DNA of 64,000 nt from Petaurus breviceps papuanus (lineage: Eukaryota; Chordata; Mammalia; Diprotodontia; Petauridae): contig JAMXIF010000003.1 in NCBI GenBank assembly GCA_028583685.1, positions 79,264,360-79,328,359 of the forward strand, read 5' to 3'. A model generated the notes under the pieces. That model did no database searches. It saw nothing but the letters and a program-made list of their open reading frames with translations, and had not been told where the DNA came from. Of the stretch, positions 26,051 to 36,280 are shown in pieces. The number at the start of each line of letters is the position of its first letter. Position 1 is the stretch's first letter. Both the position numbers and the translations under genes were made by a program.

Positions 26051-26072
26051 GTGTGAGTGTGTGTGTGTATAC
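26005..26072. repeat. (AT)n(GT)n microsatellite
   Basis: About 42 bp of alternating AT followed by a GTGTGTGA/GTGTGT run. Confidence 0.93.
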
Positions 26073-26189
26073 ACACAGAATGCTTGGTTTGCTGCTTCAG
26101 AATCTATAAATATAAATAAGAATATGATCCCTGATATCTAGAAGCTTTTTGATGGTAGAAGATTGGCCTCCATTCAAGATCCTCAAAAT

Positions 26190-26385
26190 AATTGGTTTAT
26201 GGGAAAGGACTTCAGAGATTATTTAGTCTGATGCTTTCTTGCAGATATAAAAACTTAAAGTTGAGAGAAATTAAATTACATGTCTAAAGTCATATAGATT
26301 GCAAATAATAGAGCTAGGGTTTGATTCCAGGTTTTCTAATTCCAAATCCAATATCCTTTTCATGACACTTATCTTCAATATTTTT
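26190..26385 (-). mobile_element. MIR-like SINE, reverse orientation
   Basis: 'ggaaaggacttcagagattatttagtctgatgc', 'aaacttaaagttgagagaaattaaattacatg' and 'gggtttgattccaggttttc'. Confidence 0.65.
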
Positions 26386-26401
26386 AGTTGACTTTAGTAG
26401 A

Positions 26402-26592
26402 GGGCTTTTAACCTGAGGCCCATAAACATTAAAAACATACTTTAATTCTATTTCAATGTAATTGATTTCTGTTGTAATCCTAGGCATTTTATTTTATGCA
26501 TTTAAAAGCATCATTCTGAGAAGGGGTCTATAGGTTTCACCAATATACCAAAGACGTTCCTGACACACACAAAAGGAGACCTGGAATCAATA
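26402..26592. mobile_element. hAT-like element, copy 2 of the family at 1724
   Basis: agggcttttaacctgagg start; 'gtaatcctaggcattttattttatgcatttaaa' core; 'ctgagaaggggtctataggtttcacc'. Shares the core and right part with 1724-1945. Confidence 0.65.
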
Positions 26593-26639
26593 GCTGGACA
26601 TTCAGTCTAAGGAAAAACAAAAACAAAACAACCCCCAAC

Positions 26640-27200
26640 TTTTTATGAATAGTCTGAAAACGACATGGATGGCTTTGTAAGTTAATGAGTTCTTCATCTT
26701 TTAAGGTTTGATGAGATTTGGCATAATTAACATGGTATCATGTACAAAATGGAACCTCTGCAGGATTTTATATTGTACAGGGAAGACCTCTTCAATTGGG
26801 AGTCTTTCACAACAGTAGCAAACAACTTTGCTGTGTATGTCTCCCTATTTTAAGCCTGACTTGATATTTATAATCAGGCAGTCATCAAACAAAGTTCTCT
26901 CTTGTTGCAAATAGCATGTATTTCCCTCATAGCGTCCTTCTCAATGCCTCATCATGGTGTGAAGGTGAATGTGGGTTCACAAAGGCTATGCTAGGTAAGC
27001 ATAAGCTTTGGCATTTCTACCATGTGGGAATGATTTCAAGCAGTTCCCAAAGCAAGACATCCTAAGGACAATCCTTGCTAGGGTATACTCCTCTCAACAG
27101 TAGGCTGGTCATTTGGTGATGAATTCACTGGCAGCATATGGAAGAGAGACAAATCATACCACTTAGCCCTTGATCAATTGTGTCTGGGTGCTGGATGAAA
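26640..27200. other. Intronic sequence, possibly repeat-derived but unassigned
   Basis: The texture (for example 'ctctcaacagtaggctggtcatttggtgatgaattcac') looks like decayed LINE sequence, but no motif fixes a family. Confidence 0.3.
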
Positions 27201-27207
27201 TTCATTT

Positions 27208-28120
27208 CATTTAATTCAGTTCAATTCAATAAACATTTTTTGAGTGTCATGGTTTTCCAGATACTGTGTTAGATGCTAAGGAAAACATCAAAATGAATAA
27301 AATTCAGGCTCTTTTCCCAAGAATCTTACTGCCTAGCATAAGTTATTAAAGTTTTGTGTGTGTCATGGTCTGATGATGCCTGTGGATTCCTTGGAATAAT
27401 GTTTTAAATGCATACAAATATGGGATTATGAAAGAAATATTGCTGTATATTGAATTAAAGATGTAATTTTTTCCTATATAAATTCATAGATTCTGTGCAG
27501 TCTTTCTATGGCTAGGAACTTGTGGTGTAGCAGAAAAATACATGTTCACAGATAACTCTTAAACAAATTAGATTACCTTAGGTACATAAAATAAATGGAA
27601 ACATAATTCTAGAAAAGCTCTGCAGAAATGTCCAACTGAGAAAATATATGAAAACTTTGTGCAGGTGGTAGCATTTGAAGCAGGAACTGGAAACAATGAG
27701 AATGAGGGGCATGTTTACTAACATAGGATATAGCATTGCAAAATCAAGAAGGCAGAAAACAGGGTTTATTTCTGAAACAGGTAGCAGTGCAATATTACCT
27801 AACACAGAGTGCATGAAGGGAAATAAAATGACAAGACTAGAAAACAAGGTTGGGAAATAATTTTGAAGCATTCAAGGGAATGCCATGCTCTGGCATTTGG
27901 TCTTTTTTATTTATTTTGAACAATTCTAAATAATGGAATGATGTGATTAGAATTGAATTAAGATGATAAATCTGGCAATCAAGTTAAAGAGACTGGAGGT
28001 TCAGAGACTAATTAAGGGAGAGAATTTTGCAAGGTAGTGAGGCAGGAGGGAGTAGAGGAGAGAGATTAGAAATATTGTTGATGTGGGACTGGTAGAACCA
28101 GGCAATTAAGATAAAAATGT
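27208..28120 (-). mobile_element. L2-like LINE pieces, reverse orientation
   Basis: 27208-27345 is the reversed 3' end ('aataaacattttttgagtgtcatgg...tactgtgttagatgctaagg'). 27570-28120 resembles antisense body sequence ('ggaatgatgtgattagaattgaattaagatgataaatctggc', then 'gaggcaggagggagtag'). Frames are decayed. Confidence 0.55.
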
Positions 28121-28324
28121 TGATGCTTCTTTATTTGGAGGAATCAAATAGGTCAGGTAATAGAGTAGCTGCTGCTACTGAGGTTTTCAGCATGGGTGGC
28201 AGGAAAAATAGTGATGTCATTAGCAAAAACAGGGAATTGAGGAGGCAGAACATGTTTTGGTAGATGTTATAATTATTTTGTACATATAGGGCCTTTTCCT
28301 CTTTCTCTGATTTTTCTGGGGTTG

Positions 28325-28432
28325 TAAAGAACTGGAAACCAAGGAAGTACCCATCCATTGTTGAATGACTCAACAAATTGGTACATGAATTTAATACTAT
28401 TGTGTTGTAAGAAATTAAGAGACAGTTTTTTG
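28325..28432 (+). mobile_element. L1 3'-region fragment
   Basis: 'aactggaaaccaaggaagtacccatccattgttgaatgactcaacaaattggtacatgaatt...attgtgttgtaagaaatt' is the L1 3' region common in marsupials. Confidence 0.7.
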
Positions 28433-28825
28433 AGGGGAAAAGGTACTCAGCAGAGGGGCATGATGGTGGTGGAGTTGATACCAAAGAGTGCAGCTGATGG
28501 AAATGGAAAGTTTACTAGACTTCTGAACCCCCCTTACGGGGAGGCTTTGAGAGGAAATTTTTACTCTGCTCTCTAACCCTCCAATAAAAGGGGTGCAGGG
28601 TATTGACCAAAGCTGCTATGGTCTCCATGGTGATGAGTTTCCTAATGATGAACTTGGGGGATGGGGTCAGGGAATGGAGATGGTGGAATAGAATACAAAG
28701 AATAGTTGATGGCTGTTGGGGACAGGAGATAATAAAGAATGATTTATAAAGAAAAATATGTACTGTTCTCCAAATAGTAATTTAACAAATTCAAAAACTG
28801 GTTAAAAAAATTAAAAGTTTAAAAA

Positions 28826-28922
28826 TGTAAGCTCCTTGAGGGTAAGAATGTTTTTACTTTTCATCTTTTTATTCCTATGTATATAATATAATGTTTGTCA
28901 TAAAGCAGACTCTTAATAACTA
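28826..28922 (+). mobile_element. L2 3' end
   Basis: 'tgtaagctccttgagggtaagaatg...taaagcagactcttaataact'. The SINE at 28925 is inserted directly after it. Confidence 0.7.
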
Positions 28923-28924
28923 AT

Positions 28925-29195
28925 TTTTGGGCACCTAGCTGGCAAAGTGTATAGAGTGCCAGGCCTAGAAGCAAGAAGAATCATCTTTCTGATTTCAAAT
29001 CTGGTCTCAGAGACTTTTCTAGCTGTGTGAGTCTGGGTGAGTCATTTAACCCCATTTGCCTCAGTTTCCTCATCTGTCAAATGAGCCAGAGAAAGAAATG
29101 GCAAACCACTCCAGTATCTTTGCCAAGAAAACCCCAAATGGAGTCATGTACAGTTAGACTTGACTCAAAACAATTGAACAACAGCAACAATGAAA
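28925..29195 (+). mobile_element. SINE with RTE/BovB-like tail
   Basis: gggcacctagctggcaaagtg head; CORE 'cctcagtttcctcatctgtcaaatgag'; tail 'ggcaaaccactccagtatctttgccaagaaaaccccaaatgg' ending in aattgaacaacagcaac. Confidence 0.93.
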
Positions 29196-29719
29196 ACTAA
29201 TTTTTGAATTTATTTTTCCCATAGAAAGATACTGTGCTCAATTTTGAACATATTAAGATCATGGACTCATGTTTACATTTAAAAAATTTGTTTTTCAGAG
29301 TAGAACCAATGCGGTCAAGTGCTGAAATGATTCATGTAGAATGCTTATCTAAGCACACAAAACTTGCAGAAATGAAGCATACTCCCCTCCCCCCATGGAT
29401 GAGTTTTGGCTAACGTGCTATGGAACGTTTATATGATTTTCTGTCTTATCGCATGCAATATTCATTATGTTTTTATAGAGCAGTTCAGCTAATGGCATAT
29501 CTGGTTTCATGGTTTGGCAGCTGGATCTACCATAAAAAAAAACCAGAAGAACCTAAGAGCAGTGGTATGATATTGGCCGTCATTGAAATGGGTTCGGTTT
29601 TTATGGGTGAACTCTTCATTTCTTTCTAATAGTTCAGTATTCTTGCCAAGACACAGTGCACTTTTTTGTTTGGTCTCTAGCACCAAGAATTCACATATCA
29701 CTCTAGCTGTAGGATACCA

Positions 29720-30020
29720 GTATTTTGATTTGGAAAGGATCTTAAATATAATCTGGACCAGCCCTTTCATTTTACAGGTGAAGAAAAGGAGATTCCCAAG
29801 AGGTCAAGTGACTTGCTCAGAGTTTCACAGTAAATAACAGGTTTGGGATTTAAATTTCCACTTTCTGACTCCAGATCCCATATTGCTTCTGCTACTCCAT
29901 ATAGCTTGGTTCAAGTCAGTGTGAAACCGTTTACTAAGCACTTACTATTTGCCAAGTACTTGTGACATAAAATGAAAAACAAGATAGTTCTTGACTTCTA
30001 AAATTGCCTTTCTCGTGAGA
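29720..30020 (-). mobile_element. MIR-like SINE (29720-29905) and L2 3' end (29925-30020), both reversed
   Basis: 'ccctttcattttacaggtgaagaaaaggag' and 'aggtcaagtgacttgctcag', then 'tttactaagcacttactatttgccaagtac'. Confidence 0.7.
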
Positions 30021-30113
30021 GAACCCAACATATAGGAGAGTGTTCTGCTAAAGGATAGATGAAAGGATCTGGTGGTCATTGGGGTCAGAACTGCTGCAGG
30101 GTAAATGATAGAT

Positions 30114-30172
30114 GTATACATATATACACATATACATATATACACACACATATGTGTAAATATGTATGTATA
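30114..30172. repeat. TA/CA-rich low-complexity tract
   Basis: Mixed (ta)(ca)n, about 59 bp. Confidence 0.8.
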
Positions 30173-30552
30173 AAATATAAATCATCATAATGGAACAAGT
30201 AGGTTAGATTAGATTGTGTCAAAGTCCCAGTACAACTCAGAAATGTTATTATTCTGTAGGTGGATAGTGTAACCTGAAGAAGGCCCAAAGGTTGTCAAGT
30301 AAATATTCTGGTTCTAACTGATGAAGAATAGTCACTTGTAAAAGCTACTTAGTTTTCTATTCTAATTTGCCTGTCAAATCAGGAATTGGGGCAGTGGAAA
30401 TAAATTGACTAAAGCATGAATTACTTTATAAAGCTACCACTATGAAACAGAAGGTCCAATATTCATCAAGTTTTTTTTTAAGGAATTCCATTAAATATCT
30501 TAACAGATTTCATTAAAATTGCTTCTTGTTAAAAGCATTATGGAGATAAGAA

Positions 30553-30800
30553 TTTGTTGTTGTTCAGTGTTTTCAGTCATGTCCTACTCTTCGAGACCCC
30601 ATTTGGGTTTGTTTGTTTCATACTGGAGTGTTTTGTCATTTCCTTCACCAATTCATTTTATAGATGTGGAACTGAGGTAAGTAGGGTTAAGTGACTTGCC
30701 CAGGGTCACACAGCTAGTAAGTATCTGAGGTCGAATTTAAACTCGGGTCTTCATGTCTCCAGGCCTGGCATTCTATCTACTGTAGCATCTAGCTGCCACT
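30553..30800 (-). mobile_element. SINE with RTE/BovB-like tail, reverse orientation
   Basis: 'tgttgttgttcagtgttttcagtcatgtcctactc', 'gggttaagtgacttgcccagggtcacacagctag' and the reversed head 'ctactgtagcatctagctgcc'. Lies 330 bp upstream of exon H. Confidence 0.93.
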
Positions 30801-31126
30801 TTAAAACTTATTTATAAATAAAAATGAACTCCATATGATGAGAACAGCCTTGACTGTAAATAGTCTTTAAGAAATTATTGTAAAAATAAATTGGCCAGAG
30901 GAAAGAGTAAAATTTATATCATTACAGGCAGATTCACTTTCTTGTGACTTTTACAAGGTCATTAATTTTATTGCCCTTCAGTCCATAGATAATGATGTAC
31001 TTTTTTTTGCAATAGTTAATGATAACTATTTTTCTTGTGGGACAGACAATTTAAAAAAAATTAAAAATTTAAAAAATTTTGAAAAATTCTCTTCATTTTT
31101 GTTTTGTTTGTTTTGTTTTCATTTAG

Positions 31127-31229
31127 ACTGATGAACAAGCCATGCTAGAAGATACATTGGTTGCATTATTCGATTTGGAAAAGGTTTCCTTTTATTTTAG
31201 ACCAGCAGAACAGGAACCACTAGTTGCAA
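31127..31229 (+). CDS. PREX2: PREX2 internal exon H (103 nt): IP4P-like core
   Basis: The acceptor is gttttcatttag|ACT and the donor is GTTGCAA|gtaagt (a near-consensus donor). It enters in phase 0 and leaves in phase 1. It encodes [20 protein letters not shown] then [14 protein letters not shown]. The AMLED....L.DL..V.F motif is shared with INPP4A/B. The segment RPAEQEP differs from what I recall of the human protein (KPSEEEP), the kind of change expected between marsupial and placental orthologues. Confidence 0.95.
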
Positions 31230-31980
31230 GTAAGTAATTACATTGTGGAAGATGTGTGATTTCCCATTCAAACAATAACATTATGCACTTTCAATAGTGA
31301 CACATTCCTTAAATGGTTCAAATGGATTTTATGTGAGTCTCTAAAATTGTATAGTGAAATCACTTAGAAAAATTATCAGGCTAAGACATATATGGATTTT
31401 AGGTTATTAAATTGCATCAGTAATCTTAAATCCTTCTTTTTATTCATTAATTTAGCCTCTGACCCTCTCAGATCAAAACAGATTGTGTTTAACTACAACA
31501 TTTAGAAAATAAATAGCAAGATAATTTCACAGAGCTTTACCTCTTCATATTCTGATTCTGAGAGAAGTCTGTTAAGCTATGGAGGTTTCTTATTTCTCAC
31601 ATATTTTTCTTAAAGTCATGTCTTAAAGCAGCATTATCAGGCCCATTTTTACATGAGAAAGAGTGGAGTACTTGAAAGGGTTTTTTTTTTTTTTTTGCTA
31701 GCCTTATGTTTACAGTGTCTATGTAGGAATAGAACTAAAACTTTAATTCGGCATTTAGATTCTTACTCTGTTTGTACTTCACAATCTTATCTCATTGTGA
31801 CCTAATCAGGAAGATCCTTAGTTGAAATGTTTTAAATGAGTAATAGCTGTGCACCTTGTGAGACATGTAGGTTAAAAAGAAAGAGAAGTGAATTAGGAAT
31901 CAAGAAACCTAGGTTTGAATCTAACACAAGTCTACTTGGTCTCTTTCTTTTCTTATTTGTCTGTCAAATCAGGAATTGCG
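31230..31980. other. Intronic sequence without recognised content
   Basis: Nothing beyond a T-run at 31681-31696. Confidence 0.45.
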
Positions 31981-31983
31981 ATA

Positions 31984-32225
31984 TAATAATAATGATGATA
32001 GCTAGTTATTTACAAAGTGCTTTAATGTTCACAAACAACTCATTTGATCCTCACAATCGGAGACATGGGTGTTGTTATAATTCCATTTTACAGATGAAGG
32101 AACTGAGGCAAACAGAAGTTAAGTGATTTGCCGAGGATCACGTAACTAATAATCCTCTGAGGGAGGATTTGAAGTCAGGTCTTCCTGACTCTGGGTTGAT
32201 CACTCCCTGCACTGTGCTGGTAGCA
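31984..32225 (-). mobile_element. CORE/MIR-like SINE, reverse orientation
   Basis: 'acaaagtgctttaatgttcacaaac', 'tccattttacagatgaaggaactgaggc', 'gttaagtgatttgccgaggatcac' and 'aagtcaggtcttcctgactc'. Confidence 0.85.
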
Positions 32226-32279
32226 GGATATGACAATTCTCATTCATTCATAACGCCATTATGTTTTTTTTCCCTTCAG

Positions 32280-32430
32280 GATTCTGATGCAGTAGATAGA
32301 GAACTGGGCTTGGAATCAGGCAGAGGAGTTCCAAACCTGCCTCAGACATTTACTGGCTCTGTGACCCTGAACAGGCCACATAAAATGGGGATAATAATGC
32401 CTAGCTCACAGGCCAGTAAAACACTTTGTT
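32280..32430 (+). mobile_element. SINE, forward, partial
   Basis: 'ctgatgcagtagatagagaactgggcttggaatcagg', 'gcctcagacatttactggctctgtgac' and 'aaaatggggataataatgcctagc'. Confidence 0.8.
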
Positions 32431-33155
32431 AACCCTAGAATTAAGTCAAATAAGTGTATCCATTAGAATTTTTTTTCAATTCACTTCAGTTCAATGGGAA
32501 TCACTTTTCATGAACTTTTGACTTCAGAAAAGAGGGAGCCTTATGACTTCTCTGTGAATCGTTCCTACCAAATATTCACCATTTGAGTCTGTGATTTCCT
32601 TTTTGATAATTCAGTTCTAGGCTTTTATTTTTCATGACTTAGTGTGATGATTTTCCATTACTATCAGGCAAAACCATAAGGGAATACGTGTTTAACATGG
32701 TGCTGTGGGAATTGTTCATGTAAAACCCTAGCTATGTTTCATAATGGGAGCTGCATGCCCAGTTTCTTGAGCACTACTTGGAAAGTGAACCCCAAGGAAC
32801 CATTCCAACTAAACTCTGAAAGAGACAGCTGTTCTGGGAAATTTTGAATCTGAACCACTGTGAATCTAAACCTCTTATTTAGTTGAGTGAGACATCTGGT
32901 GTGTCAAAGTGTAAGGGAGCTTCCTATTAGAGAATTTTATATACAGTAGAACAGTAAATCTGTTGTCTCTGCTAATGAGAATCTGATTTAATCCTCCTTC
33001 ACTGAACAATAATGCAAGTATACACCATCTGAGCCATGTGTAATTAAGAACTTTAACATGTTGCTTGGTAGAAGTTTTTGGCATTTTTTAAAAATTAAAA
33101 AAATGATGGCCTATAGAGCCTCATCAAAATAATGTAACATTAAATGTCCTTTCAG
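32431..33155. other. Intronic sequence without recognised content
   Basis: No repeat or gene recognised up to the acceptor of exon I. Confidence 0.45.
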
Positions 33156-33299
33156 ATGTGCCTCTTACATATCAAGCAGAAGGGAGTCGGCAAGCTTTGA
33201 GAGTGTATTTCTACATTGATAATTATCACTTTGAACAGCTGCCTCAAAGATTGAAGAATGGTGGAGGATTTAAAGTCCATCCTGTTCTTTTTGCACAAG
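33156..33299 (+). CDS. PREX2: PREX2 internal exon I (144 nt): IP4P-like core
   Basis: The acceptor is tgtcctttcag|AT and the donor is GCACAAG|gtaggt. It is symmetric (phase 1 in and out) with 47 whole codons. It encodes VPLT, then [40 protein letters not shown] and FAQ, a beta-rich conserved P-Rex2 block. A full-length SINE begins about 200 bp downstream of the donor, on the same strand. Confidence 0.96.
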
Positions 33300-33502
33300 G
33301 TAGGTGTATCCTTTTCTTCTTTCAAATATGCCAGTAATATATATCTTCAAGTGTTTCTATCAGTGGTATTTAATGACACATTCAAATTTTAGGCTTATAT
33401 TTGTACTTTGTCTTATTATTATTAATAATAGGCATTTACATTTAGGCCTTTTATAAAATAGTGTCCCTTATTCTGAGTCCATTTAATGAGAAGTCAAGAA
33501 TT

Positions 33503-33748
33503 TGGGGCAGCTAGGTGGCGTAATGGATAGTGTTGTGTGTGGAGTCAAAAAGACTTGGGTTCAAATTTGGTCTTAGACACTTACTAGCTGTGTGACCCTA
33601 GGCAAGTCATGTAAACTTATTTGCCTCAGTTTCCTCATCTGTAAAATGAGCTGGAGAAGAAAATGACAAAATCACTCTAATATCTTTGCCAAGAAAACCC
33701 CAAATGGGGTTATAAAGAGTAGAACACAGTGGAAAAACAGAAAAAGAA
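33503..33748 (+). mobile_element. SINE with RTE/BovB-like tail
   Basis: ggggcagctaggtggcgtaatgg head; 'cctcagtttcctcatctgtaaaatgag'; 'atctttgccaagaaaaccccaaatggggtt'. Confidence 0.93.
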
Positions 33749-33916
33749 TTTGGAGAGAATTAAGGAGAAAGCATCACAAATGGTTAAAAGGCTGTAAAAG
33801 CCATGGAATGAGTGGCTGTCCTTGTCATTTAGTTAAAACTGGCCTAACATTGCCATGCTTTATCTCATTTGAGCCTTACAACATACTGTGGAGTACTCTA
33901 AATGCTACAGGTATTA

Positions 33917-34322
33917 CCGTGTTTCCCTGAAAATAAGCCCTCCCCTTACTGTGTAAGATTCCTCTAAAATAAGCCCTCCCCCGAAAATAAGCCCTATTGA
34001 TATTGCTACTGTAGTGAAGGTGATCCCCTGTGCTACACGCTACATTACGGTACCCTCTGTATGCACCGTCCCCCTCCCCCCCCCGGGTGAACCGCACGCC
34101 GCACTCTGAACTGCATCCAATCAGAGCTGCAGCAGTGAGCGCGTCATCCTGTTCTTCCCCAGTGATTTGCTTATTGAATAAAGGTACATTTTTTTGTTCA
34201 CATTTACCTGTTTATTAAAATTTCTGTTCATTAAAATAAGCCCTCCCCTGAAAATAAGCCCTCTGGTGTTTTTCTGTCCAAAAAATTTAATAAGACAGTG
34301 TCTTATTATCGGGGAAACACGG
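33917..34322. mobile_element. TA-flanked MITE (Tc1/mariner-like, nonautonomous), 406 bp
   Basis: Terminal inverted repeats of 21 bp, ccgtgtttccctgaaaataa(g) left and, reversed from the right end, ccgtgtttccccgataataa(g), with two mismatches. TA dinucleotides flank both ends (33915-33916 and 34323-34324). The 12-mer aaaataagccct occurs five times inside (33930, 33966, 33984, 34233, 34251). No transposase frame. Superfamily is inferred from the TA duplication; the ends resemble a DNA-transposon family known from several vertebrates. Confidence 0.88.
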
Positions 34323-34337
34323 TATTATTCCCATTTT

Positions 34338-34588
34338 AGATCTAGGTGGCACAGTAGAGTGTGAGACCTGGAGTAAGGAAGACCAGAGTTCGGATCTTGA
34401 TTCGCATATTCACTAGCTTTGTGTCCTTGGGCCAGTCACTTAACCTCTGTCTTAGTTATCCCCACGATAAAATAGGGATTATAACAGCACTTAACCTGCC
34501 GGGGTTGTCATGAAGATCAAATGAGATATTTGTTAAGTACTTTGAAAACCTTAAAATTGGATACAAATATTAGTTGTTTTCTGTTATT
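34338..34588 (+). mobile_element. SINE with MIR-like 3' part
   Basis: tctaggtggcacagtagagtg head; 'gccagtcacttaacctctgtcttag'; 'ggggttgtcatgaagatcaaatgagat'; 'aaccttaaaattggatacaaatattag'. Inserted in the older reversed SINE. Confidence 0.88.
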
Positions 34589-34829
34589 AAATAAAAAACC
34601 TCAGGCTTAGCAAGGTCCAGGTTCTTGCCCACATTCAGGTAATTAACAGTATCAGAGGCAGCATTTGAATGAGAATCTTCTGGATTTCAAGTTCAGCATT
34701 TTCCCACATTGAATCTAGTTCAGAGGTAAAGGAGATGAGGACTGTCTTTTTAATTGTCCTTAAATGATCTCCTTTCCACAAGAGAATTGGTTCGGAGGAA
34801 ATGGTTTTAAAGTGAAGCAAGGAATTTCA

Positions 34830-35107
34830 AGATTGTTGTTGTTATTCAGTCATGTCCAATTCTTTGTGACCTCATTTAAGGTTTTCTTGGCAAAGATACT
34901 GCCATTTTCTTCTCCAGTTCATTTGACAGATGAGGAAACTGAGGCAAACAGAAAAAGTGGCTTGCCCATGAAATATCAGAAGCTGGATTTGAACTCAGGT
35001 CTTCCTGACTCCATGCAAAATCTCTTTCCCAGAGGTGGAGAACCTGTGCCTTTCAGGCTGTAGGTACCCCTCCCAGGTTCTGTCCACTGCGTTGCCTAGC
35101 TAGAGCT
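34830..35107 (-). mobile_element. SINE with RTE/BovB-like tail, reverse orientation
   Basis: 'gattgttgttgttattcagtcatgtccaattctttgtgacc', 'cagatgaggaaactgaggcaaac' and 'gatttgaactcaggtcttcctgact'. About 65 bp of foreign sequence (35016-35080) lies before the reversed head 'tgtccactgcgttgcctagcta'. Confidence 0.88.
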
Positions 35108-35173
35108 GTGAGAGGTGGAATAATCTGTAGAAGGTTGTGGAATTTTCTTTTTCAAATGAAGTGTTTGCCAAAG

Positions 35174-35366
35174 TAATGGTGTCAAATTTAAATAGAAAAG
35201 GACAAAATCCCCATGAGTTGCATATTGATTTAGTTTTTACAGGTTTTATTATGTTTTTATTTATTTAGTCAAGAATTTCCCAATTACTTTTTAATCTGGT
35301 TCAGGCTGCACCCAGGAGTATTGTGAGTCATATGTAGACCATGGAACTCATGTTTGACACCTCTGG
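35174..35366. mobile_element. hAT-like element with 'gtgtcaaa' ends, copy 3 (best preserved)
   Basis: Left end taatggtgtcaaattt; right end catgtttgacacctctgg. The inverted ends ggtgtcaaa/tttgacacc are visible. Core 'gcatattgatttagtttttac' and 'atttcccaattactttttaatctggttcaggctgcac' match copies 1 and 2. Confidence 0.8.
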
Positions 35367-35390
35367 TCTAGAGGATGTATATAACTTTGC

Positions 35391-35620
35391 TGTTGTTCAG
35401 TCATTTCAGTCCTATCTGACTCTATTGACCCTGTTTGGAGTTTTCTTGGCAAAGATACTAGAGTGGTTTAACATTTAGAACTGAACCAAACAGGGTTAAG
35501 TGACTTGCCCAGGGTCACACAGCTAGCAAGTGTCTGAGGCCAGATTTGAACTCAAGCAGAGGAGTCTTTTTGTCTCCAGACCCCTACTCTATCCACTGTG
35601 TCATTTAGTTGCCTTTAGTG
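35391..35620 (-). mobile_element. SINE with RTE/BovB-like tail, reverse orientation
   Basis: 'gttgttcagtcatttcagtcctatctgactc', 'gggttaagtgacttgcccagggtcacacagctag' and 'ctctatccactgtgtcatttagttgcc'. A short internal part (before the CORE) is missing. Confidence 0.9.
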
Positions 35621-35627
35621 CATCTAT

Positions 35628-35697
35628 GTATATGTATACAGATATGGATATATGGATATGTACACATACATATATACATACATACACATATGTATAG
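35628..35697. repeat. TA/CA/GGATAT low-complexity tract
   Basis: Short tandem variants of tatgtata, atatgga and acatacata over about 70 bp. Confidence 0.8.
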
Positions 35698-35779
35698 TCA
35701 CTTTGAGGTTTCTTCTAACTTATAATTTCTCCAGGAAAATTCATATAACAGTCACAGGATTGACTTAGTCCATTACTTG

Positions 35780-35865
35780 CCCAATATCTTTATATTTACT
35801 AGTACCTAGTATACTACCTAGCACATTTTAGATGATTGATAAATACTAGTTGAGTGATTGATTGC
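35780..35865 (+). mobile_element. L2/CORE 3'-end fragment
   Basis: 'agtacctagtatactacctagcacattttagatgattgataaatac'. Confidence 0.55.
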
Positions 35866-36004
35866 TATTTTAAAATGCTGTAGATTTCCAGTGATAGTCC
35901 CTATATTCAACATTATATACTTAAAAAAAATAATTGTGGCTACTTGTAAAGGCTTTTTAAGCAATAATTAGTTTTAGAAGAGTAGTAATGATTGTCAAGA
36001 GAAT

Positions 36005-36280
36005 GATAATGAGGATGATTGTGATTGTGACAATAGTAACTGATTTGTATATAGCATTTATGGTTTGCAAAGAACTGTATAAACTTTTTTTTCTTATTTG
36101 ATGTTCCTAACAACCCTAAGTTGGATATCATATCAGAACCATTTCTCCATTTGGCAGATGAGGAAATTGAGGCTGAGAAAGATTAACTGACTGGTCCATG
36201 GTTATCTAGTTAATAGGAAACAGAGGGAGAATTTGACTCAGATCTCTTCTCACCAGACTCAATCTATTTCTCTTCTCCCT
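36005..36280 (-). mobile_element. CORE/MIR-like SINE, reverse orientation
   Basis: 'atagcatttatggtttgcaaagaactgtataaac', 'tggcagatgaggaaattgaggctgag' and 'ggtccatggttatctagttaatagg'. Confidence 0.75.

Larger units (their letters stand above)
33843..34705 (-). mobile_element. Reversed CORE-SINE split by two later insertions
   Basis: Three pieces in order: 33843-33916 ('gctttatctcatttgagccttac...gtggagta'), 34323-34337 ('tattattcccatttt') and 34590-34705 ('aacctcaggcttagcaaggtccaggttcttgccc'). A MITE separates the first two and a forward SINE separates the last two. Confidence 0.75.

Noticed and set aside
34030-34218. 62-residue frame inside the MITE as a possible transposase piece
   Set aside because: It is short and low in complexity (Pro/Ser from C-runs), with no DDE/D-type motif; the element is nonautonomous.
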